NCBI GenBank assembly: GCA_022702705.1
Contig: CM040428.1
Coordinates: 54,677,198-54,741,197 of the forward strand
Reading direction: 5' to 3'
From: Papilionanthe hookeriana x Papilionanthe teres
Taxonomy: Eukaryota > Streptophyta > Magnoliopsida > Asparagales > Orchidaceae
DNA: 64,000 nucleotides
Shown here: positions 47,001 to 59,000 of the stretch, in pieces
Numbering within the stretch: position 1 is the stretch's first letter
Layout: every line of letters begins with the position of its first letter
Made by a program: the position numbers and the translations under genes
The notes under the pieces: model-generated
Told to the model about the DNA's origin: nothing
Seen by the model: the letters and a program-made list of their open reading frames with translations, nothing else
The model's database searches: none

Positions 47001-50000
47001 TAGGCCATAGGTTATAGTTAGACATCCCTGGCGGAGTTTGTCTCTTTCGAGTGCTAACATTTAAAATAGGTGGCAGGACGACCGCTTACACATCACTCGC
47101 CGAGTTTATCACTGTCTGGTGTCGATACATTCCATATGCCACTCGATGATGATCTCATTTGAAGTTAGGCACAGGATGATCGTTCACATACGTCTCATGA
47201 TTTTCAAGTGTTGATACATCACATATGCCACATTTTATAGTTAGGCACCCCTCGTGGAGCTTGTCACTTTCGGGGGCCAACTTTTAGAATAGGACGCAAA
47301 ACGGTCGTTTACACTCCCATCACGGAGCTTGTCGTTGTTGGGTGTTGGTACATCCCATAAATAACATGATGATGATCTTTTTTAAAGTTGGGTGCATGCC
47401 AATCGTTCATACACCCCTCAAGAAGCTTTTCGTTGTTAGGTGTTGATACGTCTCATAAGCCTTATGTAGTAGTTAGACATCTCTCGCGGAGCTTGTCGCA
47501 CCTAGGTGCTAACATTTATAATAGGGCACAAGACGTTCGTTCGCACGCCGATCGTGGAGCTTGTAGTTGTCATTCGGTTCGTCCCATAGGCCACATGATG
47601 ATAATTTCCTTTAAAGTTGGGCTCAGGATGACCATGCACACACCTCTCGTGGAGCTTGCCACTGTCGGGTGTCGATACGTCTCATAGGCTACATGTTGTA
47701 GTTAGGCACTGACCCGACCTGCAATTACACAATAATTTAGCTTCTAAAAGATGACAAAAAATTTGACCTAATTTATATTTAGCGGCTAATGTGCAAAATC
47801 AAAATTTTATAAAATTTAGAATATAGTTTACACGCTATGTGTACTATGCAAGTATACATATCATTTTAATTAATATATGATTTTATTTTAAGACCCCGGT
47901 ATCGATCCCACATAGAAGCAAGGTAAGAAATCTCTTAGGCTAATTCTAATTTGCTAATATCAGGTCTTAGTTTGGAATGTCGATTAAAGTGGTTTTTCTA
48001 AATTTACTAATTTTTGCTAAAATTATAATTAACTAAATTAAATAAAAACCAAATCTAAGGACATTGGTTAAATTTTGGAAAGATCTAAAATAATTAAAAT
48101 TTCTTTCCCTTTCGATGAGATCATAATTAGTGTAGAATTAGAATGTTTAAAGGTTAAAATTGTTGTATTCTGACAAATATGAGCATTCTCATTCTTTACC
48201 CTATCTCGGTGCTAGCAAAGAACATTGGCTAACCTTAAGTTTGTTCTAGATTGTCCACTATGCCCTCTCTATAGGACTACTAGGGTCCCTTAGATCCAAA
48301 CTTAGGACTTAATTGATAAGAAAATATAGTTTGCCACCCTGAAAACATCAATTATATGCCTATCAAAACTTATCTCCCCATTTATTTGCACTTCCCCTTA
48401 GACAATTGATCCATGAAAAAAATACATATTTTTATGCCTTGATTTTTATCAAATTTGTAAGGATATTATGCTTTAATGAAATGTATTTTTGTGTTTTTGG
48501 ATATAGGTGATGGAAAAATGTTCAAGAAAAAAAAAAGTGAAAAAAGAGCAAAAAGGAGCAAAAACGGAGCCAAAATTCAAAATTGTCAAAATTATTGGTC
48601 TGGCGCCTAGGCGCCAGAATCTGGAATCTAAGCGCCAGATCGATACGAGATCTGTCAAGATTTTTGACGACTTTTGGACGGTTATTTTGATGGTGTTAGT
48701 GGTTATTGGACCTTCTGAAAACTATGAGTTATTCGCTCGTTTATAGGACATGTGATACAATGTATTTGGATGCTTGAAAACGGTTTTAATCGCGAAGATG
48801 TGCGATCCAAAGTGAAGAAGTGCGAAGAACTGGACGTAGAGTCCGGCGCTGAGCACCGTAGTCCCGGCGCCTGGCGCCGACACAGCCTTCAGAAGATTCA
48901 TTGAATGTGGACACATTTTGAAGAGGTGCTTGCCAAGCAATCCTCGAAGCTTATAAATAGGAGGGTACTCCTTCGAAGAAAAACACCCCCATACATCCCC
49001 CTATCTAGAGCTCCATCTAGAGGGAGAATTAGAGAAATACTTTAGGGCCACTTTTATTAATTAGTGAGTTTATTTAGAGTGTGTATTGAGAGTTTAAAGA
49101 GTTTGTGCTTTTGAAGTTTATTTGCTTTGAAGTCAAAAGAATTCAGAGGTTCAGTAAGAGAAACACTTGAGATAACTATTTGTAATTTTATTCAAAATTT
49201 TATTATCATGTTTTGTTGTTTAAATTCAATGTGTTCTGAGTAGTTAATTTACTTTTTTATTTCAATTATGAAAAGATAAATAAGATAATATAAAATTCGA
49301 TGGAGAATTAAAAACTATTTATATTTTAAAACATTGTGATGATATTAATACTGAATCTTTATTTACTTTACAAATTGATCACTTGTATTGTTAAAATCTG
49401 TTGAAAAGTTTTGATACCAGAAGGAGATGAGTTAACTTAACTAGTAGATATCACATGAATCCTTAGGTAGTCGAAGGCGCTCATGCGGGTTATTCGAGTG
49501 AAGTGCGAAATAAATAAGAAGATATTATATAATGGGCGTAGAATTAATAAGTTTTTAGAGTAACGGTAAATTCTTGTGATTTGGTTTATAGAGAAGGAAA
49601 GGGTCACTAGTAGAGGCCGACCATGCCAGCCTTGGACATCTAGTAGTGTGAGCTTAGATTAACCCGATTCTACTAACAATACGTCCGGACTCGATCTATA
49701 AATTAGCCGATGTTCGTTACATCCGAATCGAAAGGGTAAAGAATATGAATGCTCTATTTAGCACAATACTATAAATTTATATTCTCACGAATATTATTAT
49801 TATCTTAGAAAATCTTGGATTAATTGAAAAGAAGAAAGTTGTGTTCTTATTTCTATTTACATCAACATTTCATCACTGCTTTATTATTGCAACTTTCATT
49901 ATTGCTTTATTATTGCATTTAGTAAATTAAAAATATCAAATTTATAAACTATAAAAGAAATACATAAAAATAAAATTAAAATATTTAAAAATCCATAACT

Positions 50001-53000
50001 CACTCCTCGTGGGATCGATACTGAGTCTTTGTTTTAATAGCTCTATATTACTCGATACGATATGTATACTTTACGTAAGTACTAGAGTGTGTAAAATATT
50101 TTCAATAAAATTATATTTGTATACACTAGTTGCTATTATTATCTATTATATATATTTGAAAGCATTAATTATTATATTTGTCATCAGCGGATTGTGGGTC
50201 AAGTTTTTGGCGCCGTTGCCGGGGATCGAATTTTTAGTACGCATATATATAGCATTGGGTCAACGATCGCAACGGCTCCTTCCAGAGTGAAGTGTGACAT
50301 TCGCAAGTTAAGTGAAATCATAACCCTCCCGAATCATTATGTTTGTTAACAAATTTTAACCTCATAAGTGATCAGTTTGCAAAGTTAATGAAGAACCAGT
50401 GAAAATAACATCACAATTTTGGAATAAAAGAAATTTTCGAACTATTCTAATTCCACACATGATTAAATCTCATCACAAGGAGAAAGAGTAAGGAAAATTT
50501 ATTCACAAAGCGTGAAATTAATTTTTTCCTTTGAAAGAAAGATGAAAACCCCTTCAACAAAGTCTCCTACTGATCCACGCAAAGTTACTACAATTCCTTT
50601 CAAATATCTCTCAAAATCCCTCACCAATTTCTCTTTACAAACAAACACATGCCAAACAAAAGCCTCCTCTTCTTCTCCTCATGAGAGGCGCTTAAGCCCA
50701 TCTTTTTAAAGAGACAAGAAACACTTATTCATTCCAAGAAACACACATCATCACTCTAAGAGACACATGTTTTCACTCCAAGAGACACATCTCTTCATTC
50801 AAAAGTCTTTCCAAGTGTCTAGATTCCTTGAAAATCATCTTAGGACGTGCATAGTCATCCAAAAGCTTCCAAAACATCCTAGAATAGCCCGTAATCGCCT
50901 AAAAACCGTCTAAAACCTATCTCAGGCGCTATGGCGCCATATTTAGCGCTATAGTGCCTGTTTATTGTCATGACTGGAGCTATAGTGCCAGTCTGGGCGC
51001 TACAGAAATACCCTGCGAGCATTACACCCGTTTTGCTCTGTTCTGGATCTGTTTCGCCCCGTTTCAGCTCCGGTTCGCTCCAAACGTTATGCCTACAAAA
51101 AAAATGAAAAAAAAAACTTTTTTAGAAGTGCAATTTCATTCAAAAGCATGAGATAAATATTAATAAGATTAATCATAGGAAAACATATCAAAATGCACCA
51201 TATCAGAATTTTCTTCCCTGCTCGATTTAACTCTAAAGTACACCATTTTTACTCCATTTTTGCTGAAACTTTATTTCATGCATCTGTAATAAAAAACATG
51301 CAAAATATCTTCCATTAAAGTGCAATAATATTAAAAATGTATGTAAAATGAGCATTAAAAGTATTTAAAATATGTAATTTTAAGGTGGATCAGACACCCC
51401 TCGAGGAGCTTATCGCTGTTGAGTGCTAACATTTTGAATAGGGTGCAAGATGACCGTTCACACACCTCTTGCGGAGCTTGTAGCTTGCGAGTGATGATAC
51501 GTCCCATAAGCCACATGTAGATGTTGGATTGGTACGTGATTGAGTTTGTTCTCCGAACATAATTGTGTTAGTTTCTCGAGTGTGCTTGCGCCAATTCCTC
51601 TAGCTTAAAACCAATAACAGAAAGCGTTATTGGTGATATCAGATATGTGTAATCTTGATTTTTTAGATGAAATGTAAAAAAAAAAAAAGTATCCTTGTTG
51701 CATTGGGCTTTTTGAAAAATAAAAAATGTTATACATAAAATTGTGATATCTCTTTGGGAGAAATTTTCTTAGGTCTTTGCCACTTCAAGTTCAAGGGATG
51801 TCATTCCCTACGTGTGTCTTTAGTTTGTAAGCTCCAGGTCCCACTCTATGATGGATGTTGTAGGGAAAATTCCAGGTTTGAACCAGCTTCTCGATAGCTT
51901 GTCCTCTGGTGGCGGGATTGGCTTTATTCAACACCAGATCCCCTAATGCAAACTCTCTTCTCGCACTTACTTGTTGAAGTACCCAACAGTCTTTCACTTA
52001 ACCTCTTCTTGCTAGAGTGCTGTGTTTTCTTTGTTCTCCTCTGCCATATCTAGAGCCAATTTGAGTCCCTCCTTGTTTGCCTCAAATCACTCTCATAGGT
52101 CTTCCTCGTTGAAGGTTGAGGCGGAGAGCACTCTCTGGCTGTGGTTGTTGTATTCAACTAGCAACATGACCTCCATTCCATAGGATAGCATAAATGGGGT
52201 TTGTTTGGTGGACATCGATGGTGTCGTTCGGATTACTTAGAGTTTTGAAGGGATCAAGTCTGCCCATTTGTCCTTTGATCCTTCCTCCTTTGTCCTTATC
52301 AAATTTAAGATAATTTTGTTTGCAGCTTCAGCCTGGCTACTTGTTTGAGGGTGGTGAATGAAAGAAAACTTGAGGTTGATCTCTTGGCTTTTACAGAAGT
52401 CTTGCACTCATTTGTCAGTGAATTTGGTCCCATTATCCGTGCCTATGATAAGAGGTAGTCCATATCAACAAATGAGGTTGGTATAGTTAAAGTTCCAGTC
52501 TAATTTCGTTGTTATGTGCTTCAGGGGCTTCGCGTCTACCCACTTGGAGATCTAGTCGATGATGACTAGTGCAAATTTCCTCTACTCTTTGGACGTAGGA
52601 AAAGGTCCCAGAATATCGAGGCCCCGCATAGTGGACGATCAGGGACTAACGATCGGATGAAGTTTGTGGGACGGCTATTGTTGTGGTAGTACGTACTTTT
52701 AGCATTGCGACACATTTGGGAATATCCTTCGACATCCTTGAGTTAGCTTGGCCAACAGTAGTCTTGTCACTGGATTCAGGGCTATTGTTTTTCCTTTGGA
52801 GTGGCTCCCGCATTCTCCGTCATGGACTTCTCTGAGAATGTTCTTAACTTCATCCTACTCAACACATTTTACAGTAGTCTTGTCACTGGATTCAGGGCTA
52901 CTGTTTTTCCTTTGGAGTGGCTCCCGCATTCTCCGTCATGGACTTCTCTGAGAATGTTCTTAACTTCATCCTACTCAACAAATTTCAAGTATAAGGATGT

Positions 53001-56000
53001 GGTCGATCTCCTAAAGAACGTCCATTTGATTAACAAGTATTAAGCAGCCTTGTACTTGAATATCCTCCGATCGGCGACCTCTTCTTCAATGTCCCATGTG
53101 TTCAGGTATCAAACGTACGAGCTCATCCATCTTTTCTCCTCCTCGTAGTGTATCTCCATTTCCATTAGTTCTTCGATAGATGGTCGATAGATTCTTTTTG
53201 GTACCCCTTCTTCTAGTTGGAGGCATCGGGATAGAATATTAGTGACTTGATTTTCCACCCTCTGGACATATTCAGTCATGAATCTGACAAAACTACTGAT
53301 CTTTGTCTTCACCTTCTCGAGTTACCTCGCCACAGTTTCATCTCTGGTTTCAAATTCCCCATTGATCTAACTCACAATAAGTTGTGAATCGGCCTTCACC
53401 GTTATATCTAGGAGTGCTTGGATCTTCCTTCAGTTGTTCTTTATGCCCTCAAGGGTTAGCAGGTATCCCAGTATTTTATCGGTTATGGCTCGGAAGGTGC
53501 ATTTTTTGCTGGTTTAATTTTATGTTAATTTTTTTAAGTGTTTGGAAAGTTTTTTTTAAGTCTTCGAGGTGTTGTTCCACTGAATGACTCTTAACTTGTA
53601 CATCAGCAACATACACATCAATATTTCATCATTTTTTATTTGCAAATTTTACATCCATGAGGCGTTGGTAAGTTACCCCGACATTTTTTAGCCCGAAGGG
53701 CATTAAATTGTGACGGAAACACCCTCACAAGGGATAAAGGCGGTTTTCTCCACTTCAGTTGGATGCATCTTGATCTGGTGGTATCCGAAGAATGCATCAA
53801 GAAAGCTCGATTCTAAACAGCTGAATCTACTGGAGCGTAGATCTTCGGCAATAGGTCAGGGCCCTTCGAACAAGTGGAGTTCAGGTTGATGAAATCTACG
53901 CACATCATTCACTTTTCGTTGATCGTTTGGACCATCACCATGTTGGAGAACTAGGTGGGGTATTGCAGTTCCCAAATGTACCCGACATTTTCCTGCTTTT
54001 GCACCTCTTCTTGGATAGGTCCTGCTAGCGTCATGGCCAAGTTCTTGATCTTCTACTTCATGGGTCTAGCCAACGGATGAACATTTAGCTTGTGGTATGC
54101 AACATTAATCTCCAGGGTTCTCTCGAAGGTTCTAGACTAGGAGCTCCCTGTTACCTGCATCAAAAGCTTTGCTGATTATAAAACATCTACCTTGATCTAG
54201 CTTGACCGACGACACTTCGTGAGTGGCTTCGCTGGTCTCAAGGCCACCCTCCCTCGCATTCGGATATCCACGGGGTTATGCTCCACGTTGCTTATGGCTC
54301 TTAAGTAGTAGACCAGGGATTGCTCTCTAGGTCACCCCTAACTGTGTTGATTACTCCGTCTTTGAAAGACTTTACGGCGACGTGGTAAATAGAGACTACC
54401 GCTCTGGTCGTTCAACAGTGGTCAGCCAAAGTTGGTGTTGTTGATTGGGGGCGAATCCACTGCGAGAAAATCTTTTGTAGGGTGAATTATTTCTCATTCT
54501 CTCCCAACCTATAGGGATCCTGGTCATTCCTAATACCTCATTATTCTCACCAGAGAATCCATACTGTGGACCGAATGGTGCGGTCATTCGATCTGTAGCG
54601 AGGCTCGACTTATCGAACACATGTTGAAACAATACATTCACAAAGCTACTTGTGTCAATTAAAATACTCCCTACCTAATATTTTTCTATAGCAGTTATTA
54701 CAATAGCATCATTATATGAATTTCCCTTGTGGGGAAGATCCTCATCAGTAAGAAGGATAGGTTGAAGGTGGTGACGTAGAGCTTTCTTGTTTGCTGTCTT
54801 TTTAGGCTCGCCTTCTTGGGTGCCTCGCTTCCTCCAAATACTACAGGTACATACCGTGCAATGTGAATGGAGTAATGCGAACAGGGCCGTTGGTCGCTCC
54901 TCCTGTGAGAGTCTTGCCCTGCCTTTGGGTTGCAATTTCAAAAGTGATGAATTCTTTCAACTTCTCTTCTTTGAACAGTTCTTCGATCATGCTTCATAGA
55001 TGCCTTCATTCATTTGTTTCATGCCCGTGGTTTTGTGGTACTTGTAGTACTTCTTGCTATCTCGAAGGAAAGCTCCGACCCTCATCAACGTCGCCTTCTT
55101 GAAGAAGTCTACCTTGGATGGCGTCTATTATCTTTGCCATGGATGCTCGAAGCGGTGTTTCATAGGGGACCTCGTGGTTATATCGGGGTTGTTCTCGGTG
55201 GTATGAAAATTGGTGGTTTAGACTTTTAGTCGGTTGTCTCCGGTCTTTTGGGTGCTAGGTGGAGTGGTTATTGAGGCGACCATTGTAGCGAGGGTGGTTT
55301 GATGGTTGTGCGCTTTGTCAGGGATGTTCTCTGGTGTCTTATGGGGGGGTCTTTTATGGTGTCTTCCTCAGTAGGCTCAAGATCGTTCTTGTAGGCGATG
55401 ATGTATCTGTTCGCTATTTCTAGTAGCTCGACTAAGCTCTGTGATTCTACAATTTTGAGGTTGAAACAAAACCTTTCTGACTTTACTCCTTGTGTTAGTG
55501 TAGCCTGAGTCATGTTGGGCTTCAAGTCCTTGACATCTAGTGTCTCACTGTGGAAAAGCACAACAAACAATCATAGACTCTCATTTTCCCCTGCTTCAGC
55601 TGCCGCAGGGATTGATCGTTCTTCTTGAGCCTCAGGGCATTAGTGAATTGGGATAGGAAGAGCTTCTTGAACTCTGTGAATCAGGTGATTACCCCCGTAA
55701 AAAATCCTTCGAACCACCTTAGATACGTCGATCTTAGCATCGTGAACAACAGGTTGCACTTGAGGGTGTCCAAAATCTTCAACAGGCAAATAGATGATTC
55801 GAACAACCCGAGGTAGCCTTGGGATCCGATCGTCATTTGTACGCTTCTAGGACCGGTATTTTTAACTTCTCTGGGGTTCAACTTCGAAGACCTACAGGGA
55901 AAAAGCATTTTATGGTTCTTTTTGTGCCTCAGTCGGCATTGGTGGTTCCGTTCCTCCATAAGGACAAATTCAGTTCTGTCAAAGTATAATCCGTCGTTAA

Positions 56001-59000
56001 GCTTTTCGTGTTGGTGAATTCCCTCCTATCATTGGTCGGCGGTTCTCCTTGAGGATGGTTATGTGTTCATTTTCGTGCTGACTCTTTAATTGTACCTCAT
56101 CGAACTGTCACAACATCTGGTTGGTGATATGGGTTCGTAAGTGTTGTAACCCTTGTTGAACAATTCTTCCATGAACTCTCGCGTACATGCTACTTCCCCT
56201 TCGTTCCTCTAGCTAGACTCACCTTGTTGTTGTTGTTGGGTACCTCTTCTTGTTGAAAACATGTTTCCACGCTCATCGCACCTTAAAGGATGTAAAATTT
56301 GATATTGCCCGGGAAACATGCCCAATGAATGGAACATTCTATTAGGAGACAATTAAAAACGAGAATGTGTGTGTGTGTGTGAAGGAGCAGTAATAGAAAA
56401 ACAAAAGCTCTCTTTCATCCATAAATTTGACCTCTATTTATAGGCTTAGGTCCCAATATTATAAAAGTCCATTTTAGCCCCCTGATCATTTGTCGTTCAT
56501 GGGGGCCTTTTGGTAATTTACAATGTTATTTGCATTTAATAAAGCCTAGGACCTATTCTATTGGTAAGGATCATCAATTATCTGATTGGTCTTGGTTTGA
56601 TCGATTCATGGTCCGAACGAGTGCTCTCATCGATCGTTTTGAAGGCAGATGACCGTTTGAGGGTATTCCATTTGACATCTTCTCTCGATCGTTCGGCAAT
56701 GTATTTTCTCTGTTGCTGCTCATCTGGAAACGATTGTCTATTGCCTACGTCTGATCGGTCGTGTTTCCTTCCCATGCGTTCATCTTCTTTGAGATTCATG
56801 CAGATACATTCCTATGTGTATAATGGGGAATGATATTATATGCTTAAGAGTTAGAACAATTAGTACCCGAGGAGCGTCTATAGGTCGTGAATATACATAA
56901 CAAATGATAGTATTTGCTAGAATAAGATCAGTCAGTAACTGGCCATCACTGTGAATATTTGAATCACTAACCGATAGATATAAATCATTTAGGTAAAATG
57001 TTACAATAGCCTAAACTCAAATGAGAATATAACAATTTATCATCAAAGCTACAATTGACGACAACACCTTTGCACTAAAATAACAATTTTAACACACATA
57101 AAAACTATAATTGATAAATTTCAACAGTTCCCACAATATCATGCATTTGGGGCTGAAAATCACATATATACAACTTAGAAAATCTTTGTCAACTAAGCTA
57201 GCCGAAAAGCATATAGCAAGCATTCAGGGCTATTTTAATTCTTCCCAATTTGTATTCAATCTAAAATATTTTATCTTTGACATATTGTGTTCTCACACTA
57301 CTCTTCATTTCTTATGTCAAAGCTGATTGAATTCTATGTTCTTCATGCAATGTAACGTAAAACCTTCAGTTTTTCTTAATTTGGATTTCTTCATTCATCA
57401 AATTCTTCTTCTGCAAATTAGAATCAACTTTCATCCTATAACTATACAAATTATACATACAACAAGAAGTCTTTATGCCACTAAGTGGAGTCGGCTACAC
57501 GAATCCGTTTTCTCCATTGTGTCATATTGAACGTCATGTTTTCATTTAGTTCTGATAAATTAAGATGATATTTTATATACAACACGCCTACGTCCTTTTA
57601 GGTCTACCTCTAGCATTCTTAACATAAGTCGAATCTAGAACATCTCTCTCCTAACGGGATCATTAGATGGTCGACATTTAATGTGATGAAACCATCTAAG
57701 ATGACTCTCTCTAATCTTATCTGCCACTAGAGCTACACCAACTGTTTCACCAATATATTCATTTGATATTGTATCTCTAAGAGTCAAGACACATCCACCT
57801 ACGTATTCTCGTTTCAGCGACATTTAACTTAGTTTTATACTTCTCTTTTCTAGGCAAACATTCTCCACCATAAGCATTGAAGGTCTCAAAACATCTTATA
57901 ATAATTTCCTTTAAATCTAAGCGGTATTGTTTTATCACACAATAAGCCCAATGCATTCGTCTATTTCAATCATCCAACTTGAATTCTACTAATAACCCCC
58001 ATACCCCATATATATCACAATCACTTTGAACAGTAAACCCGAGATATATAAAAATATATAAATTATACAAGATATTTAATAAATCTTTGACATAATACAA
58101 TAGTAAAAATGATGTCTATTAAGTTTTTTATTGTAGACTAGTTCTTCTATAAAGTTGTTAACTTTTACCTATTTATCTGAACAAATTTCATTAATCTTTT
58201 TATGGAATTTTGTTTACATATATTGTTCATAATTCTTCTATTACAGGCGTGACAGCTTCATCACCCACAGAGCATTCTGCGACGCCTTAGCACAGGAAAG
58301 CTCAAGACTCCCCACCATTGGCAGCCACTTCTACAGAAACAACAACAACAATAACTTCGCACTCAGCCACCATCTCTCCTCCCTGCACTATCAAAATCAG
58401 AGCCATCAAATATCACCGGAGCTCCTCCGTCTCGGAGGCGGCGGCGCCTCCTCAACCATCACAGCCGGCCAAAACTTCCCTACCGGACCACAGTATATTG
58501 ACCACCTCCACCCCCCTCCTCCTTCCACCACCTTCTTCCTAACCGGCGACGACACGCTTCAAAACAAGCCTTCATTCCATGGCCTGATTCACCTCCCTGA
58601 TCTCCAACCCAACTCTCACAACACTTCATCTTCCCAATCCAATCCATTCAACCAGAGCTTCTTCTCCAACAACAACCAAAGCTCTCAATTCATCAACAGC
58701 AGTGGGAATGTAATGAATGATCAAATGCAAGCTCTGTTCAACAATGCAGTTCTCCCACAAATGTCGGCCACTGCTCTTCTCCAGAAGGCTGCGGAGATGG
58801 GTGCGACTTCGAGCTTGGGAGAGCAGAACTTGAGGGCACAGGTGGAGAATCACGAGAAGCATTTGATGGATATCATGAACTCCTTCGCCAATGGAAGTCC
58901 GGGAGTGTTTGTAGGAGGAGGAGCAGGGGAGGAGGAGGAAGTAGATGTTAAGTTTGCAGAGTTCGATAATGCAGGGTTGTGTACTATGGAGGAAGGAAGG

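Larger units (their letters stand above)
42695..56822 (-). mobile_element. Ty3/Gypsy LTR retrotransposon, Tat-like, with nested insertions
   Basis: LTRs of about 510 bp lie at both ends (56319-56822 as 5' LTR, 42695-43204 as 3' LTR). On the minus strand the order is gag (55.3-56.3 kb), protease (54.4-54.8), RT (53.6-54.1), RNase H (53.1-53.5), integrase (51.8-52.7): Gypsy order. Past integrase come a tandem-repeat region and an opposite-strand extra reading frame, a layout known from the Tat lineage. A solo LTR pair (47710-51392) splits the repeat region. All coding regions are broken. LTRs are visibly diverged and no clear target duplication remains, so it is old. It is antisense to the IDD gene. 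Confidence 0.9.
40186..58246 (+). other. Intron 2 of IDD gene, about 18.1 kb
   Basis: Donor CTCAAG|GTCCTC, acceptor TTCTATTACAG|GCGTGA, phase 2. The donor is followed by a (TCT)n tract (about 40191-40221). Contents are a SINE (41092), MITEs (41455, 41755, 42145), an antisense 14-kb Gypsy element (42695-56822) and a LINE fragment (57465). It interrupts the fourth zinc finger. Confidence 0.88.

Noticed and set aside
47710..51392. DNA transposon suggested by inverted-looking ends TGACCCGACC and GGTGGATCA
   Set aside because: The similarity is short. The ends fit the start and end of a minus-strand LTR better, and GGGATCGATAC landmarks and 5-bp flanks support an LTR.
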